NCBI GenBank assembly: GCA_030065935.1
Contig: JASJCP010000013.1
Coordinates: forward strand, 1 to 51,285
Length of the DNA stretch: 51,285 nucleotides
Origin: Xenococcaceae cyanobacterium MO_167.B27
Lineage (GTDB): Bacteria; Cyanobacteriota; Cyanobacteriia; Cyanobacteriales; Xenococcaceae
Reading direction: 5' to 3'
Numbering within the stretch: the stretch's first letter is position 1; the number at the start of each line of letters is the position of its first letter. Shown here one piece after another: positions 33,777 through 43,253 of the stretch. Made by a program: the position numbers and the translations under genes. The notes under the pieces are model-generated. The model was given only the letters and a program-made list of their open reading frames with translations. It was not told where the DNA came from and did no database searches.

Positions 33777-34712
33777 TTAAACAATTAACTCATCTTCATA
33801 CCAAATGGAAAGATCCCGTCCCAGCAAGCTTTCAAGTTTATGAATATCATCTAGAAAAACCTTAGTAAATTCACCCTTTGTCTGTGTATTAAGACTTTGT
33901 TTTTCAGTTTTTAACATAGCAATTAAACTTTTTGAAATCATCGATCTAAATTTATCTGGTAGGATTTTTTTGCTCAAGTTTTTAATTAAATTTGGTTTCC
34001 GGATTAGTCGATGAATTAATTTATTTTTTGGCATTCCTGAACCCTTATTAACTTCTATCCGAGTATCTGGTGTAAATAACGGGTCTACTTGCAGAAATTT
34101 ATATATGTCGGACAATATTTCTAATGGATTACTCCTCAAATCTTCATAAAGATAGATTTTAATCTTAGAGCGATCAAACAGCTGATAATAATGGAGAAGA
34201 GTATCGTAGTAAAAGCTATTTCCCAACCCCCAGTACGGAATATCTCCTTGACCTGACGTCAACACTAAACTATCTTTAACTTCTCTAAAAACATCAACAA
34301 AATTCTGATATTTCATGCTTTTACCGCCATTAATATGCATCATATAGTGTGAATAAGCCCGATCTACAGGCTGTCTTAGGATGATAATTATTTTGGCACT
34401 TGGAACATGAAGTTTTATTTTTTCAGCAGAACCTAAAGTATTAAAATATTGCGGTGAGGCATCTCCAATAGCCACCTCATCTTTCACCTCATTAAAAAGT
34501 TCATAATATTCTTCCCACATCTTTATTGGTCTATTTTTCCACTGAGGATAAAAAAAAGCTGGTTCTTTAAGATGAGGCATATAAATTTGCGGATGAGCCT
34601 TTAAATATTCATAAAGTGCCGTCGTCCCAGCTTTTTCTACACCAACAATAAAAAAATTAGGTGATTTTATATTTGTGTTTATGCCTTCAATTGTTGAGAA
34701 TTGGAAATTCAT
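33777..34712 (-). CDS. Sulfotransferase (PAPS-dependent), copy 5
   Basis: This 311-residue protein has a typical P-loop NFFIVGVEKAGTTALYEYLK (from about residue 19) and YMPHLKEPAFFYP downstream, features of the heparan-sulfate N-deacetylase/sulfotransferase-like group. The 3'-phosphate strand is KIIIILRQPVDRAYSHYMMH. SKIKIYLYEDLRSNPLEILS is the third block. It is more like copy 1 (21403) and copy 2 (24647) in style than like copies 4 and 6. It is flanked by a GT2 and another sulfotransferase on the same strand. Confidence 0.88.
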   Translation of the reverse strand: MNFQFSTIEGINTNIKSPNFFIVGVEKAGTTALYEYLKAHPQIYMPHLKEPAFFYPQWKNRPIKMWEEYYELFNEVKDEVAIGDASPQYFNTLGSAEKIKLHVPSAKIIIILRQPVDRAYSHYMMHINGGKSMKYQNFVDVFREVKDSLVLTSGQGDIPYWGLGNSFYYDTLLHYYQLFDRSKIKIYLYEDLRSNPLEILSDIYKFLQVDPLFTPDTRIEVNKGSGMPKNKLIHRLIRKPNLIKNLSKKILPDKFRSMISKSLIAMLKTEKQSLNTQTKGEFTKVFLDDIHKLESLLGRDLSIWYEDELIV

Positions 34713-34799
34713 TATTAGCTTTCTGAATCCTGTCTATGTAAATAGGTTTAGACTGAAATTTTCTTATCGGATAAGTTTATTGCGTTTCGACATTAAGAT

Positions 34800-35762
34800 T
34801 TATAGATATCCATAAAGTTCAAGCTCTGCTTTAGCAATTTTTTCCGCTAATTTAATTTCTTGGGAATCGTGATATTTTTGATGAATAGCAATTGAACTCG
34901 TTTTAGCCAACTTAAATTTTTTCCGAAGTCGATTATTCATACTACTGAAACCAAAATGCTTAACCACTAATTCTCCATATTTAAGTGGTTCATTAACCAA
35001 ATCTTCATATCTCAATAACATGACTCTGCCACTAGCAACGATATCTGGACGAGAAAAAAAATCATGACAGCGGCGAACCATCTCTTTCCACATCCAGATT
35101 GCTCGTACATAAGGAGTACAGGCTAAAAATTTTTCTTCCCTACCTTCCTCAACCCACCAAGGAATATAACGATGGTCATATTTACGAGCTAGGAACATTG
35201 GACTTGTACACAGATGCATTAAATTCTCATCAATAAGTGTTTTGTATGTACGGGAGAGTGAATCAGCGCTATCTCGACCATCTCTATAGATGTGGATAAT
35301 GCGACAATTTGGTAAAGCATTATAAACATATTCTGGTGCCAAACTAAGAAAAGGCTCTTTGTAGATAAGACTTTCTATCTTTCTCTTTCTGAAAAGACCC
35401 TCAATAAGTTCTTTTGTGCTTATACAGTTAGTAAGCCATTTGCTTATATGTATAAATCGCTCTTTTTCTACAGATGACAGAAAGCCTTGTGCAGAAAACT
35501 CTAAACTGTTGAAGAGACATTGATAAATATTTGATGGAAGAGAAAAGTTAACAATATGAGGTATTGCAATAGGACTTAATCGTCCAGAAACGCATTCAGA
35601 GTAAGGCAAAGCCTTCAAGGAATTCATTAAAAAAGTTGTTCCCGATCTCGGACAACCCAAAACAACATTATATCGGACATCAAATGGATATTTAAACTCG
35701 TTTTTAACAGGGTTAAAATTAGAGTAATTTTCAAATTTTTTAACTATAGATTCACTTGTCAT
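34800..35762 (-). CDS. Sulfotransferase (PAPS-dependent), copy 6 (paralogue of copy 4)
   Basis: This 320-residue sulfotransferase has P-loop NVVLGCPRSGTTFLMNSLKA and 3'-phosphate strand CRIIHIYRDGRDSADSLSRT. It is collinear with the protein at 31849-32772 and shares YVRAIWMWKEMVRRCHDFF, KALPYSEC and the C-terminal (K)AELE(I/L)YGY ending. The N-terminus is about 14 residues longer than in copy 4. Two genes (GT2 and sulfotransferase copy 5) now separate the paralogues, so the duplication was followed by insertion or by duplication at a distance. Confidence 0.88.
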   Translation of the reverse strand: MTSESIVKKFENYSNFNPVKNEFKYPFDVRYNVVLGCPRSGTTFLMNSLKALPYSECVSGRLSPIAIPHIVNFSLPSNIYQCLFNSLEFSAQGFLSSVEKERFIHISKWLTNCISTKELIEGLFRKRKIESLIYKEPFLSLAPEYVYNALPNCRIIHIYRDGRDSADSLSRTYKTLIDENLMHLCTSPMFLARKYDHRYIPWWVEEGREEKFLACTPYVRAIWMWKEMVRRCHDFFSRPDIVASGRVMLLRYEDLVNEPLKYGELVVKHFGFSSMNNRLRKKFKLAKTSSIAIHQKYHDSQEIKLAEKIAKAELELYGYL

Positions 35763-35920
35763 TATTCATCTCCTCTTCAGCGTAAGATTTTTCTACTTAT
35801 TAATTATTAATTTATTTGTCCTAAATCATACTGACTTTTGTGATACCTCCAATGCTAGCTTAAAAATAGATTTTGAAACTATGCTATCGCTTATATTAGA
35901 CATAGGGAATTGCGCTATTG

Positions 35921-36907
35921 CTAATGATTACTATTGACTGAAATTGCTTGTGTCAAGTCTTTTAAGAATTTATAAATTATCCCAGTTGTTAGAAAGCCGA
36001 AAATTTTGTTGAGATTTCTATATATTGCACCACCACTTTTGAACATATAGCGATCGGGATGAAAAGAGGGGTCTAAAGTTATAATTTTCTTTAAAAGCCC
36101 TAAATGCTGTACATAATTAAGGTAGCTACAACCGAATAGAGCAATCTTACAATAGAAATAAGCTAATGCTTTTTTATATTTAGTTGACAGTTTATCTAGC
36201 TCTAGTAATTTTTTCTCGGCTTTTTCTGTTGCTAAAAGACGAAATTTCCAGACATTGTCTAAGTTACAAGTAATTCTATCGTCACTCTCATAGCGTCTAT
36301 AAACTAAGTAAAAGCCAGGCTCATATATAAACCTCGCTCCATCCATAGTTACCGTTCTGAAAAAATCTATATCTTGTGCAGCTTTGAGTGTCTCATCCCA
36401 TCCAGAACTATTGGCTATTAACTCTCTTTTGAAGAGTGGATTAGCGGTTTGGATATATGCTTTACAGCATAAGAATAATTCGAGGAGATCTTCTTGTAGT
36501 CCATCGAGCTTAAGCTCGGTAGAAATACTCTTGCCATCGGGTAAATATGTTATATGCGTTTCATCACTATAAACAACGTCTGCTCCTGTTGCTGCTAAAC
36601 AATGAACTTGTTTGGCAATTTTTTCGGGTAAAAGATAGTCATCAGCATCTAAATATTGAATATAAGAGCCACTTGATAAAATGAAGCCTCGATTTCTCGC
36701 ATAATTTGCGCCTCGATTTTCTCCTGTTTCCCAGATAATTTTGGTTCCATAACTTTTGATTATTTCTAAAGAGTTATCTGTGGAGCCATCGTCAATGACG
36801 ATAACTTCTATGTGGGGATAAGTTTGATTTAAACAGCTATCTATAGCTTCTTTTAACCATTTTTCCTTGTTAAAACAAGGTATGATTATAGATACTAGCT
36901 TTTCCAT
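35921..36907 (-). CDS. GT2-family glycosyltransferase
   Basis: This 328-residue GT-A enzyme has a very typical start, VSIIPCFNKEKWLKEAIDSC, then VIVIDDGSTDNSLEIIKSYG (36-55), and the DxD in YIQYLDADDYLLPEKIAKQ. WDETLKAAQDIDFFRTVTMDG is the acceptor-side region. About 110 C-terminal residues rich in Leu/Lys/Tyr have no obvious motif. It is separated from its downstream sulfotransferase by 158 bp with no visible gene. Donor sugar unknown. Confidence 0.92.
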   Translation of the reverse strand: MEKLVSIIIPCFNKEKWLKEAIDSCLNQTYPHIEVIVIDDGSTDNSLEIIKSYGTKIIWETGENRGANYARNRGFILSSGSYIQYLDADDYLLPEKIAKQVHCLAATGADVVYSDETHITYLPDGKSISTELKLDGLQEDLLELFLCCKAYIQTANPLFKRELIANSSGWDETLKAAQDIDFFRTVTMDGARFIYEPGFYLVYRRYESDDRITCNLDNVWKFRLLATEKAEKKLLELDKLSTKYKKALAYFYCKIALFGCSYLNYVQHLGLLKKIITLDPSFHPDRYMFKSGGAIYRNLNKIFGFLTTGIIYKFLKDLTQAISVNSNH

Positions 36908-36967
36908 GCTTCTTTATATTTATCTTGGTTTTCCTTAATTTGTAACTGTTGTCATATTTGGTTTGAC

Positions 36968-37996
36968 TTATGAAGATTTCTGCTGTTGTGTCAAGAATTC
37001 CCCTTGCTTTTTCTGAAGCTGATTCTGGCTCTTGGTATAACGGGCAGTAAGATAATGGTTGAGTTTTTTATCGATTAAACTGAGAACTAAATTTAGAGGC
37101 TTGTTATTTAATCCAAAACTGAGATGACGACTCAGGGGGTTGACCAGAGTTGCTCTGCGTCGCCATCCTAACTTGCTGTACTTGTTTTTAAAGTACCCAT
37201 CTATGGTCAAGTTCCACTTTTGACGCAGATGTTCTAAGCTATCCATTGTCCACTTATCGCTCCAACGAAGCATATAGAAATGTACGTCGGTTAAGTCAAG
37301 TGGTGGTCCTGGTACATAAGTTGCAAGGGAGTCGGGTTCAAAATAGACTTTGCCACCTGCTTTAGCCACACTCATACAAAAATCTAGGTGTTCTTTGGTA
37401 TTGAACATTGCTTCATCAAGAAGCCCGATATGCTCGAAGATTTCGGTACGTACTAGCATACAATGGAATTCTGTTAGCTCTGTTGGAGTCCTTTGCAGTT
37501 GGGGTTTTACTTCTGCTACCTTCTGACCTTGCTTATACATTTTCTCTCGTATATGTCGTTTGCCATTGATGTCAGTGATAACGTGAGATTCTCCACCAGC
37601 AAAGTGGATTATTTCATGTAGGGGTTTATCCTGACACATTAGAGGCCCAACTACCGTAGCTCCTGTTTCTTCTGCACAATTAACCAAGGCTTTTAACCAA
37701 CCAGGGGAAACTACTACATCGTTATCAATAAATACGACATACTTGGTATTGACGTGACTCAAACCTATATTACGAGCTTGATTAGGAGAAAGGTAATAAT
37801 TGGTTCGTACTAATTTAAAATTCTTAGCTTGCGCCTGAGCTTCCAGATAGAGCTTAACTTTAGTCGGTGAATTCCCATCTACATAAATCAATTGGAAGGG
37901 AATTTCTGTATGTTCGTAAATACTTTCTAGAGATTCTTGTGTGCAGCTAAAACGCTCCCGTGGCACGACAACAATGGTGATTTGTGGTTCTTGCAT
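36968..37996 (-). CDS. GT2-family glycosyltransferase
   Basis: This 342-residue GT-A enzyme starts QITIVVVPRERFSCTQESL, with VVFIDNDVVVSPGWLKALV as the DxD region and FHCMLVRTEIFEHIGLLDEA as the downstream family block. Compared with the usual GT2 opening (VSVIIPTYN), the start reads IVVVPRERF, as in the subgroup that acts on sugars in long polysaccharides. The C-terminal 60 residues are basic and glutamine-rich (SQNQLQKKQGEFLTQQQKSS). It lies 60 bp upstream of the preceding GT2 gene, so co-transcription is likely. Confidence 0.88.
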   Translation of the reverse strand: MQEPQITIVVVPRERFSCTQESLESIYEHTEIPFQLIYVDGNSPTKVKLYLEAQAQAKNFKLVRTNYYLSPNQARNIGLSHVNTKYVVFIDNDVVVSPGWLKALVNCAEETGATVVGPLMCQDKPLHEIIHFAGGESHVITDINGKRHIREKMYKQGQKVAEVKPQLQRTPTELTEFHCMLVRTEIFEHIGLLDEAMFNTKEHLDFCMSVAKAGGKVYFEPDSLATYVPGPPLDLTDVHFYMLRWSDKWTMDSLEHLRQKWNLTIDGYFKNKYSKLGWRRRATLVNPLSRHLSFGLNNKPLNLVLSLIDKKLNHYLTARYTKSQNQLQKKQGEFLTQQQKSS

Positions 37997-38052
37997 TGGT
38001 GATAAATCCTTTTTTAGTTTGGTTATGTTTTAAATTTTTTGCTAGAGAAATA

Positions 38053-39696
38053 TCAAAGGGGTAATTTGTCATTGTTTTTGTTTAATTTCCAGAGCGAGCG
38101 ACGTTTACCTTCATGAATTAGCTCTGGTTTAAAGTTTTGTTCTGTTTCAAGTTTGTATCTTAATTCATCAGAAAGACTGTAGATAAAGATATTTTTAAAA
38201 TTACTAGAAATCTTAGGGAAACTCAACTCATCATAGATTAATTGCAATCGAACTTTGGGGTCAAGATCGTAGGTTAAAGATATAATGCTTCTGCCACTAT
38301 CTTCCGTTAGTCTGCCAATTAAAACTGGATTGTAAGCTTGATTGATAATTCTAGCTATAGATGGGTTATCGACATTATTACTCTTGTTCCACCATACTTC
38401 TGATTGAGAAATAACTATACAAGAAATCAGGCTAATTGAAATCATTATACTCATAACGATACGCCATAAATTCTGTTCTCGAATACTGGATATTTTAGAA
38501 TCAAGTTTAGAGGCAAAAAGATAAGCCAGAGTTAGCTGGATAGCAAGATAACTGGGAATCAAATATCTAGGAATAGTTGAGCGGATTCCTCCTACGATTA
38601 AATCAGGCAAGATGAGGATCAACCAGGGAACTATGGTTATAGTTAAAACAAATAACCAAGTTGCTTTTGGGGTATAACGGTATAGATAATAGATTGCATA
38701 TCCGATTATTATTAGGAGAAATATCTTTAAAGAGTCATCTAATAGGGAGGAAGTGATGTAGCTGGAATTTGCAAGACTAATTTTATGAAAATCCCAAAAA
38801 ACAATTTCTAGACAAGATATCCAATGTTTAATTAGGGCAACCAAAGAAGTTTCTACTTGCCTCCACTTAGACATTTTATGGGAGTTTTGAACTAGAAAAA
38901 TTATCCAGGGTAAAAAACTGATGATACTAGCAGATAAAGCTAACAAGTAATTAATAACAGATTTCGTCAGTCTGAATTTATTAAGAACAACTATATAAAT
39001 TCCGTGGGATATAGCGACAAATCCAGTCAAAGGATAAGTGTAAAAACCTGTAGATAGAGCGATCGCATAAACAGACCAATGCCATTTTTTTTGATGTCGA
39101 ATTGCCCAGAGAAATACTGCACTAGACAACAAAATCAGGACTGTCCAGGCTGCATAATAACGTACCTCTTGAGCATAAATTAAGTGAAAGGGTGAAACAG
39201 CTAACAATGCCATTGCAATCCATCCAGTTAAGGACGATCTAAATAATTCCCAACAGAGCCAGTAAAGACAAGGAAAAGCTAATAAACTACAGATAGCTGA
39301 TAAACTTCTTCTAACTGCCACCGAATCACCAAATAACTGCATCCACCACCTTAGTAACAGATAATATAATGGGGGACTTTGAGGCTCTTCAATTGCTAAG
39401 GCTTTAATGACATCAATTGAGTTTGTTTCAGAATTAGGAGATTGAAACCTGTGTAATTCTTGAATACTAATATCTTGACCATTCCAAGCTTTTACCTGAT
39501 TTCCTATATCAATCTCTCTATAGCCTGAACTGTAATGGCTATTAATTACCTCATCAACCCAGAAGACTTTGATATCTAGGTTAGAAAATCGCAAAAAAAT
39601 GCCCAAAGCTATCAGAATAGTCAGCAAAAATCGCAGCCAATTTGGGAAATATCGGGTATGAGGACGAATTTTTTCAGGTAATTGTTCCGCTAACAT
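38053..39696 (-). CDS. Integral-membrane glycosyltransferase (GT39/ArnT-like)
   Basis: This protein of about 547 residues has eleven or so predicted helices. The first extracytoplasmic loop has the acidic pair in VFWVDEVINSHYSSG (residues 45-59), the catalytic position of GT-C enzymes such as ArnT and protein O-mannosyltransferases, which use polyprenyl-phosphate sugars. WWMQLFGDSVAVRRSLSAI is the conserved second-loop region. It is expected to act on the periplasmic side, adding a sugar to an already exported chain. The frame can begin at TTG 39702, but the ATG at 39696 is preferred. A C-terminal soluble tail of about 100 residues follows the last helix. Confidence 0.85.
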   Translation of the reverse strand: MLAEQLPEKIRPHTRYFPNWLRFLLTILIALGIFLRFSNLDIKVFWVDEVINSHYSSGYREIDIGNQVKAWNGQDISIQELHRFQSPNSETNSIDVIKALAIEEPQSPPLYYLLLRWWMQLFGDSVAVRRSLSAICSLLAFPCLYWLCWELFRSSLTGWIAMALLAVSPFHLIYAQEVRYYAAWTVLILLSSAVFLWAIRHQKKWHWSVYAIALSTGFYTYPLTGFVAISHGIYIVVLNKFRLTKSVINYLLALSASIISFLPWIIFLVQNSHKMSKWRQVETSLVALIKHWISCLEIVFWDFHKISLANSSYITSSLLDDSLKIFLLIIIGYAIYYLYRYTPKATWLFVLTITIVPWLILILPDLIVGGIRSTIPRYLIPSYLAIQLTLAYLFASKLDSKISSIREQNLWRIVMSIMISISLISCIVISQSEVWWNKSNNVDNPSIARIINQAYNPVLIGRLTEDSGRSIISLTYDLDPKVRLQLIYDELSFPKISSNFKNIFIYSLSDELRYKLETEQNFKPELIHEGKRRSLWKLNKNNDKLPL

Positions 39697-39770
39697 AGTC
39701 AATCTTGGTTTCTCTTGTGTTTCTTAACTCTTAAAATTGGTGGAAGCTACTAATTTAAACATGAGTTATA

Positions 39771-39902
39771 TTATTCTTGAACAATAACAACAATGACCTC
39801 AAAATCTTCCACTGTTTGTTCCAAGGCACTCTTAACGGCGCGAGATAGTAAATAAGGACGATTGTAGGTTGGAATAATAATGCTGATTAAAGGATTGCTC
39901 AT
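39771..39902 (-). pseudogene. N-terminal fragment of a GT2 glycosyltransferase
   Basis: A 43-codon frame starting at ATG 39902 reads MSNPLISIIIPTYNRPYLLS followed by RAVKSALEQTVEDFEVIVV. This is the unmistakable first 38 residues of a GT2 domain. It then reads IVQE and stops, where DDGSTD would be expected. The rest of the gene is missing. Its start overlaps the small upstream frame as ATGA, so it still sits in an operon-like arrangement. Confidence 0.75.
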
Positions 39903-40030
39903 CGGGCTACTCGTAAGTTAAATTTTGCGATTTTAATTGCGAGATATCTATAGATTGGTTCTGAGTCCAATACAGAATTGCCAGTTGCTCTTAAGCTTGA
40001 TGCCAAATTACTAGAGTGTTGTAACTTCAT
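39899..40030 (-). CDS. Small unrecognised ORF (43 aa) coupled to neighbours
   Basis: This frame begins with the ATG of a TAATG overlap with the stop of the GT4 gene (40030) and ends with TGA overlapping the ATG of the GT2 fragment (ATGA). The product is basic with no transmembrane segment, for example EPIYRYLAIKIAKFNLRVAR at the end. I do not recognise it. The exact start/stop coupling on both sides argues that it is or was translated. It may itself be the C-terminal remnant of a larger glycosyltransferase. Confidence 0.35.
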   Translation of the reverse strand: MKLQHSSNLASSLRATGNSVLDSEPIYRYLAIKIAKFNLRVAR

Positions 40031-41280
40031 TAGGGTATTTCTGAATTCATTAGTTGCTCATAGACTTTTACTAGCTCATCGTTGAGTTTGTTCATATCGT
40101 ATTTTGCTTCGACACAACTGCGACCAGCTTGACCCATCTCCCCCCAACATTCTGGATGTTCGATGAGATAACTAATTTTATCGGCGATCGCATTACTATC
40201 TCGTTCAGGAACGAGGAAGCCAGAAACCCCGTCCTCTACTAGTTCTGGAATACCACCATGATAGGTACTAATCACGGGTAATCCCATTGCCATTGCTTCT
40301 TTTAAAGTGTTAATAGGAGCATCGCGATCGCCGTTGGCTGCTGTTACACTGGGGGCAATAAAAATATGAGATTGGTCGAGAATTTTAATAATTTCTTGTT
40401 GCTGCTTCGCTCCTAGCAGTTTGATAATATGACCCAGATTGAGTTCTGAGATTAGTTGCTCGAAAGATTCCCTTAAAGCTCCATCGCCGATGATGTTGTA
40501 CTCAATTTCGGGGGATTTTTGAACGACTTTTGCGATCGCACGAATGCTATATTCGATTCCTTTCTTTTCTATGAGACGACCTGTAGTGGCAAGACGAATC
40601 TTACCATCAGCAGGAAAATGGCGGGGACTAAAGGCAAACTTATAACAATCAATACCCGAGCCATGAACGACAATTTTTTCCCGATCACAGCCAAGTTTAA
40701 TCGCTTGCTGTCTAAAAAATTCACAGTTAGCGAAGAAAAAGTCTCCTTCAGCAAACAATTGTTCATAGACCCTATCCCCATGCTCTTGGACATATTGACT
40801 GATATCGTAACCACGAAACGAGGTAATTAATTTACCTTGAAGAATACCGAGATTCCGAAACAATAGTGCTTTAGAGCCTAAAAAACCGAACTGACTGTGA
40901 ATAACGTCATAAGAACCACCACTAACTGAGATTCCTTGATACAACAGCCACAGAGAATAAGCTGGCTGACCATATTTAAAGAAATTCAACAAAGACAAAC
41001 AAGCCATAGAGCCTCGATGGAGATTTGCCAACAGCAACCCGAAACCCTTTAACAGGCGTAATAAGTAGTTTTGGGGTATGGTAGGCGGGTAGGATATGCT
41101 ATTGAAAAGATTATATTTTTCTAGGACTTGAGACATTTGAGAAAGATTACCCGACGGGTTATGAAGAGTTAGAGGATAAATATGTACTTCATGACCCCGC
41201 TCTATCGCTCCTAGAATTTGATTCATGATAAATGTTTCTGATACAACAGGAAAGCGATTAACAATTACAGCAATTTTCAT
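40030..41280 (-). CDS. GT4-family glycosyltransferase
   Basis: This GT-B enzyme has about 416 residues. It begins MKIAVIVNRFPVVSETFIMN, typical of the GT4 group that includes colanic-acid and stewartan-type transferases. Linker motif KIRLATTGRLIEKKGIEYSI and donor-binding AANGDRDAPINTLKEAMAMG with GLPVISTYHGGIPELVEDG give the E-x7-E/EAMAMG signature. The frame can extend to TTG at 41289, but the ATG at 41280 is preferred. It is followed by heptamer repeats that separate it from the ABC exporter gene. Confidence 0.92.
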   Translation of the reverse strand: MKIAVIVNRFPVVSETFIMNQILGAIERGHEVHIYPLTLHNPSGNLSQMSQVLEKYNLFNSISYPPTIPQNYLLRLLKGFGLLLANLHRGSMACLSLLNFFKYGQPAYSLWLLYQGISVSGGSYDVIHSQFGFLGSKALLFRNLGILQGKLITSFRGYDISQYVQEHGDRVYEQLFAEGDFFFANCEFFRQQAIKLGCDREKIVVHGSGIDCYKFAFSPRHFPADGKIRLATTGRLIEKKGIEYSIRAIAKVVQKSPEIEYNIIGDGALRESFEQLISELNLGHIIKLLGAKQQQEIIKILDQSHIFIAPSVTAANGDRDAPINTLKEAMAMGLPVISTYHGGIPELVEDGVSGFLVPERDSNAIADKISYLIEHPECWGEMGQAGRSCVEAKYDMNKLNDELVKVYEQLMNSEIP

Positions 41281-41299
41281 AATTAGCAATTAATAAGTA

Positions 41300-41365
41300 G
41301 CAAGTAGTTAGTAGTTATTAGTTAGTAGTTATTAGTTAGTAGTTATTAGTTAGTAGCAATTAACT
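41300..41365. repeat. Alternating heptamer tandem repeat
   Basis: Three to four 14-bp units made of alternating 7-mers TTAGTAG and TTATTAG are followed by AGCAATTAAC spacers. This STRR-type array lies between the GT4 and the ABC exporter genes. It is probably non-coding. Confidence 0.8.
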
Positions 41366-41392
41366 TTTTAGCAATTAACAATCACTATTAAC

Positions 41393-43249
41393 TTAAGAAG
41401 TAGATTTCAGTTGATACTGCATCTGGTGATAGTGCCATAGCTTACCCTGTTGTGCTAACAACTCTTGATAATTTCCTTGCTCGACAACTCTTCCTCCCTC
41501 TAGTACAACTACTTTATCCGCTTTAACAATGGTTGATAAACGATGAGCGATCGCAATTACAGTTCGTCCGACAGAAAGTTTTTCTAGGGATTCTTGAATC
41601 AATCTTTCGGTAACAGAATCTAATGCACTGGTAGCCTCATCAAGAATTAAGATTTCAGGATCCTCTAATAAAGCGCGAGCGATCGCAATTCTTTGTCTTT
41701 GACCTCCTGAAAGTTTCACACCACGATCTCCTAACCCTGTCTCTAAACCTTCTGGTAAATCTTGGATAAATTCCCAAGCATTAGCGAGTTTTGCTGCTCT
41801 AATAATTTCCTGTTGGCTAGGATTATGACTGCCATAGGCGATATTGTATTCAATTGTGTTGTTAAAAATAAAAGTATCCTGACTCACTACCGCTATTTGA
41901 CGGCGCAAAGAATTAATCTCAAATTCTCTTAAGTCGATACCATCCAACAAAATTTGACCCCTGGTAGGGTCATAAAAACGAGGAATTAAATCTGCTAGAG
42001 TAGTCTTACCAGCCCCCGAGCCTCCAACCAAAGCCGTAGTTTTACCTTTTTCGATTGATAAAGTGATATTACGCAATACGGGATTGCCTAGCTCATAGCT
42101 GAAATCCACACAGACAAAATCAATGCGATGTTGTAAGCCGTAGAACTTGCGATGACCATTGGTTAAATAGGTTTTATCATCAGTTCGTAATATTTGCTTG
42201 ATATTGTGGATCGAACCCTGAAAACTACTTAATTTTTCTCGGGCTTGATTAACCTGAGATACTAAGGGCATCATACGAAACAAGATAAACATAAAAGTTA
42301 GTAAAGAAGTTGCTCGCAAAATTCCTTGATTAATCAGAAGATGGAAAGCGGTAATAACCATAACAATCAGAATTGTAATTGCTCCTGCTTCCCCTAGGGG
42401 TTTTACTCCCGAGGCAATTGATGCGACTTTAACATTGGCTTCAATCCATTCTTGATTAGCTTTCTCAAAACGTTCACTTTCAACATCTTGAGTAGCAAAA
42501 GCTTTAACTGTACGAATTCCGTTGATAAATTCCATAGCCACGGAAATTATCTTGCCATTAGCTTTTGGTACTGCGAAACTAGCTTCTCGGACTCTAGCAA
42601 TCAGGTTAGATAAAGCTACTGACAACAGAGCAAAAAGCATAATTGCAGCAAGGGAAAGTTGCCAGGAAACCCAGAACATCGAAATTACATAAGCTATTAG
42701 AGTAGAACCTCTTGTAATTAACGCACTAAAAGTACTAAAAGCTTGCTTCAGTCCATTGACTTCACTGGTAATGGTGTTGATCAACTCCCCAGAGCGAGTT
42801 TGGGAATAGTAACTTAAGCTAATATTTTTCAGTTGTTCAAAAATACGCTGACGAATACGAGTTAATAAATTAAACTCACAAAGCTTAGAATAAAAATTGC
42901 CAATATAAGTTAAACAAGAGCGCGACCATACCACTAATAAAATGAGAATTGACAAGCGATAAACTCGCTCTGTAGGAGAGGCTTCTGTTGCCAATACATG
43001 AACATCTAGCCATCTCAGCCCTGTCTCAATTGGTGGTTCACTGGTATTGGTTAATCCTTGTAAAAATGAGGCAATTACCCCAACTGTAACCCCTTCTAAT
43101 AAAGCTCCAACAATAATAGCCACTAAAGCAATAATTGCTAGCCAAGGGAAATAGCGAAATTCTCGCAAAATTAGATAATTATCCCGCCATAAATTGGTAG
43201 CTTTAATGATACTGCGCCCGAAATAAGTCAATTTTAAAAGTATTTGCAT
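41393..43249 (-). CDS. ABC half-transporter, MsbA/HepA-like polysaccharide or lipid exporter
   Basis: This 618-residue protein has a six-helix exporter domain (about residues 30-340) fused to an ATPase domain. Walker A GGSGAGKTT (409-417), signature LSGGQ (514-518) and Walker B LILILDEAT (about 530-538) are intact, and so are the Q-loop (VVSQDTF) and H-loop (IAHRLS). Such proteins work as homodimers. In heterocyst-envelope clusters the homologous HepA-type exporter lies beside a sugar transferase, as here. I infer that it moves a lipid-linked saccharide across the inner membrane, standing in for the Wzx flippase that is absent from this window. It starts 4 bp from the end of the sugar-transferase gene. 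Confidence 0.9.
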   Translation of the reverse strand: MQILLKLTYFGRSIIKATNLWRDNYLILREFRYFPWLAIIALVAIIVGALLEGVTVGVIASFLQGLTNTSEPPIETGLRWLDVHVLATEASPTERVYRLSILILLVVWSRSCLTYIGNFYSKLCEFNLLTRIRQRIFEQLKNISLSYYSQTRSGELINTITSEVNGLKQAFSTFSALITRGSTLIAYVISMFWVSWQLSLAAIMLFALLSVALSNLIARVREASFAVPKANGKIISVAMEFINGIRTVKAFATQDVESERFEKANQEWIEANVKVASIASGVKPLGEAGAITILIVMVITAFHLLINQGILRATSLLTFMFILFRMMPLVSQVNQAREKLSSFQGSIHNIKQILRTDDKTYLTNGHRKFYGLQHRIDFVCVDFSYELGNPVLRNITLSIEKGKTTALVGGSGAGKTTLADLIPRFYDPTRGQILLDGIDLREFEINSLRRQIAVVSQDTFIFNNTIEYNIAYGSHNPSQQEIIRAAKLANAWEFIQDLPEGLETGLGDRGVKLSGGQRQRIAIARALLEDPEILILDEATSALDSVTERLIQESLEKLSVGRTVIAIAHRLSTIVKADKVVVLEGGRVVEQGNYQELLAQQGKLWHYHQMQYQLKSTS

Positions 43250-43253
43250 AAAA

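Noticed and set aside
40519-40830. Overlapping frames within the GT4 gene
   Set aside because: Both are shadows of the GT4 coding sequence, which has full family motifs.
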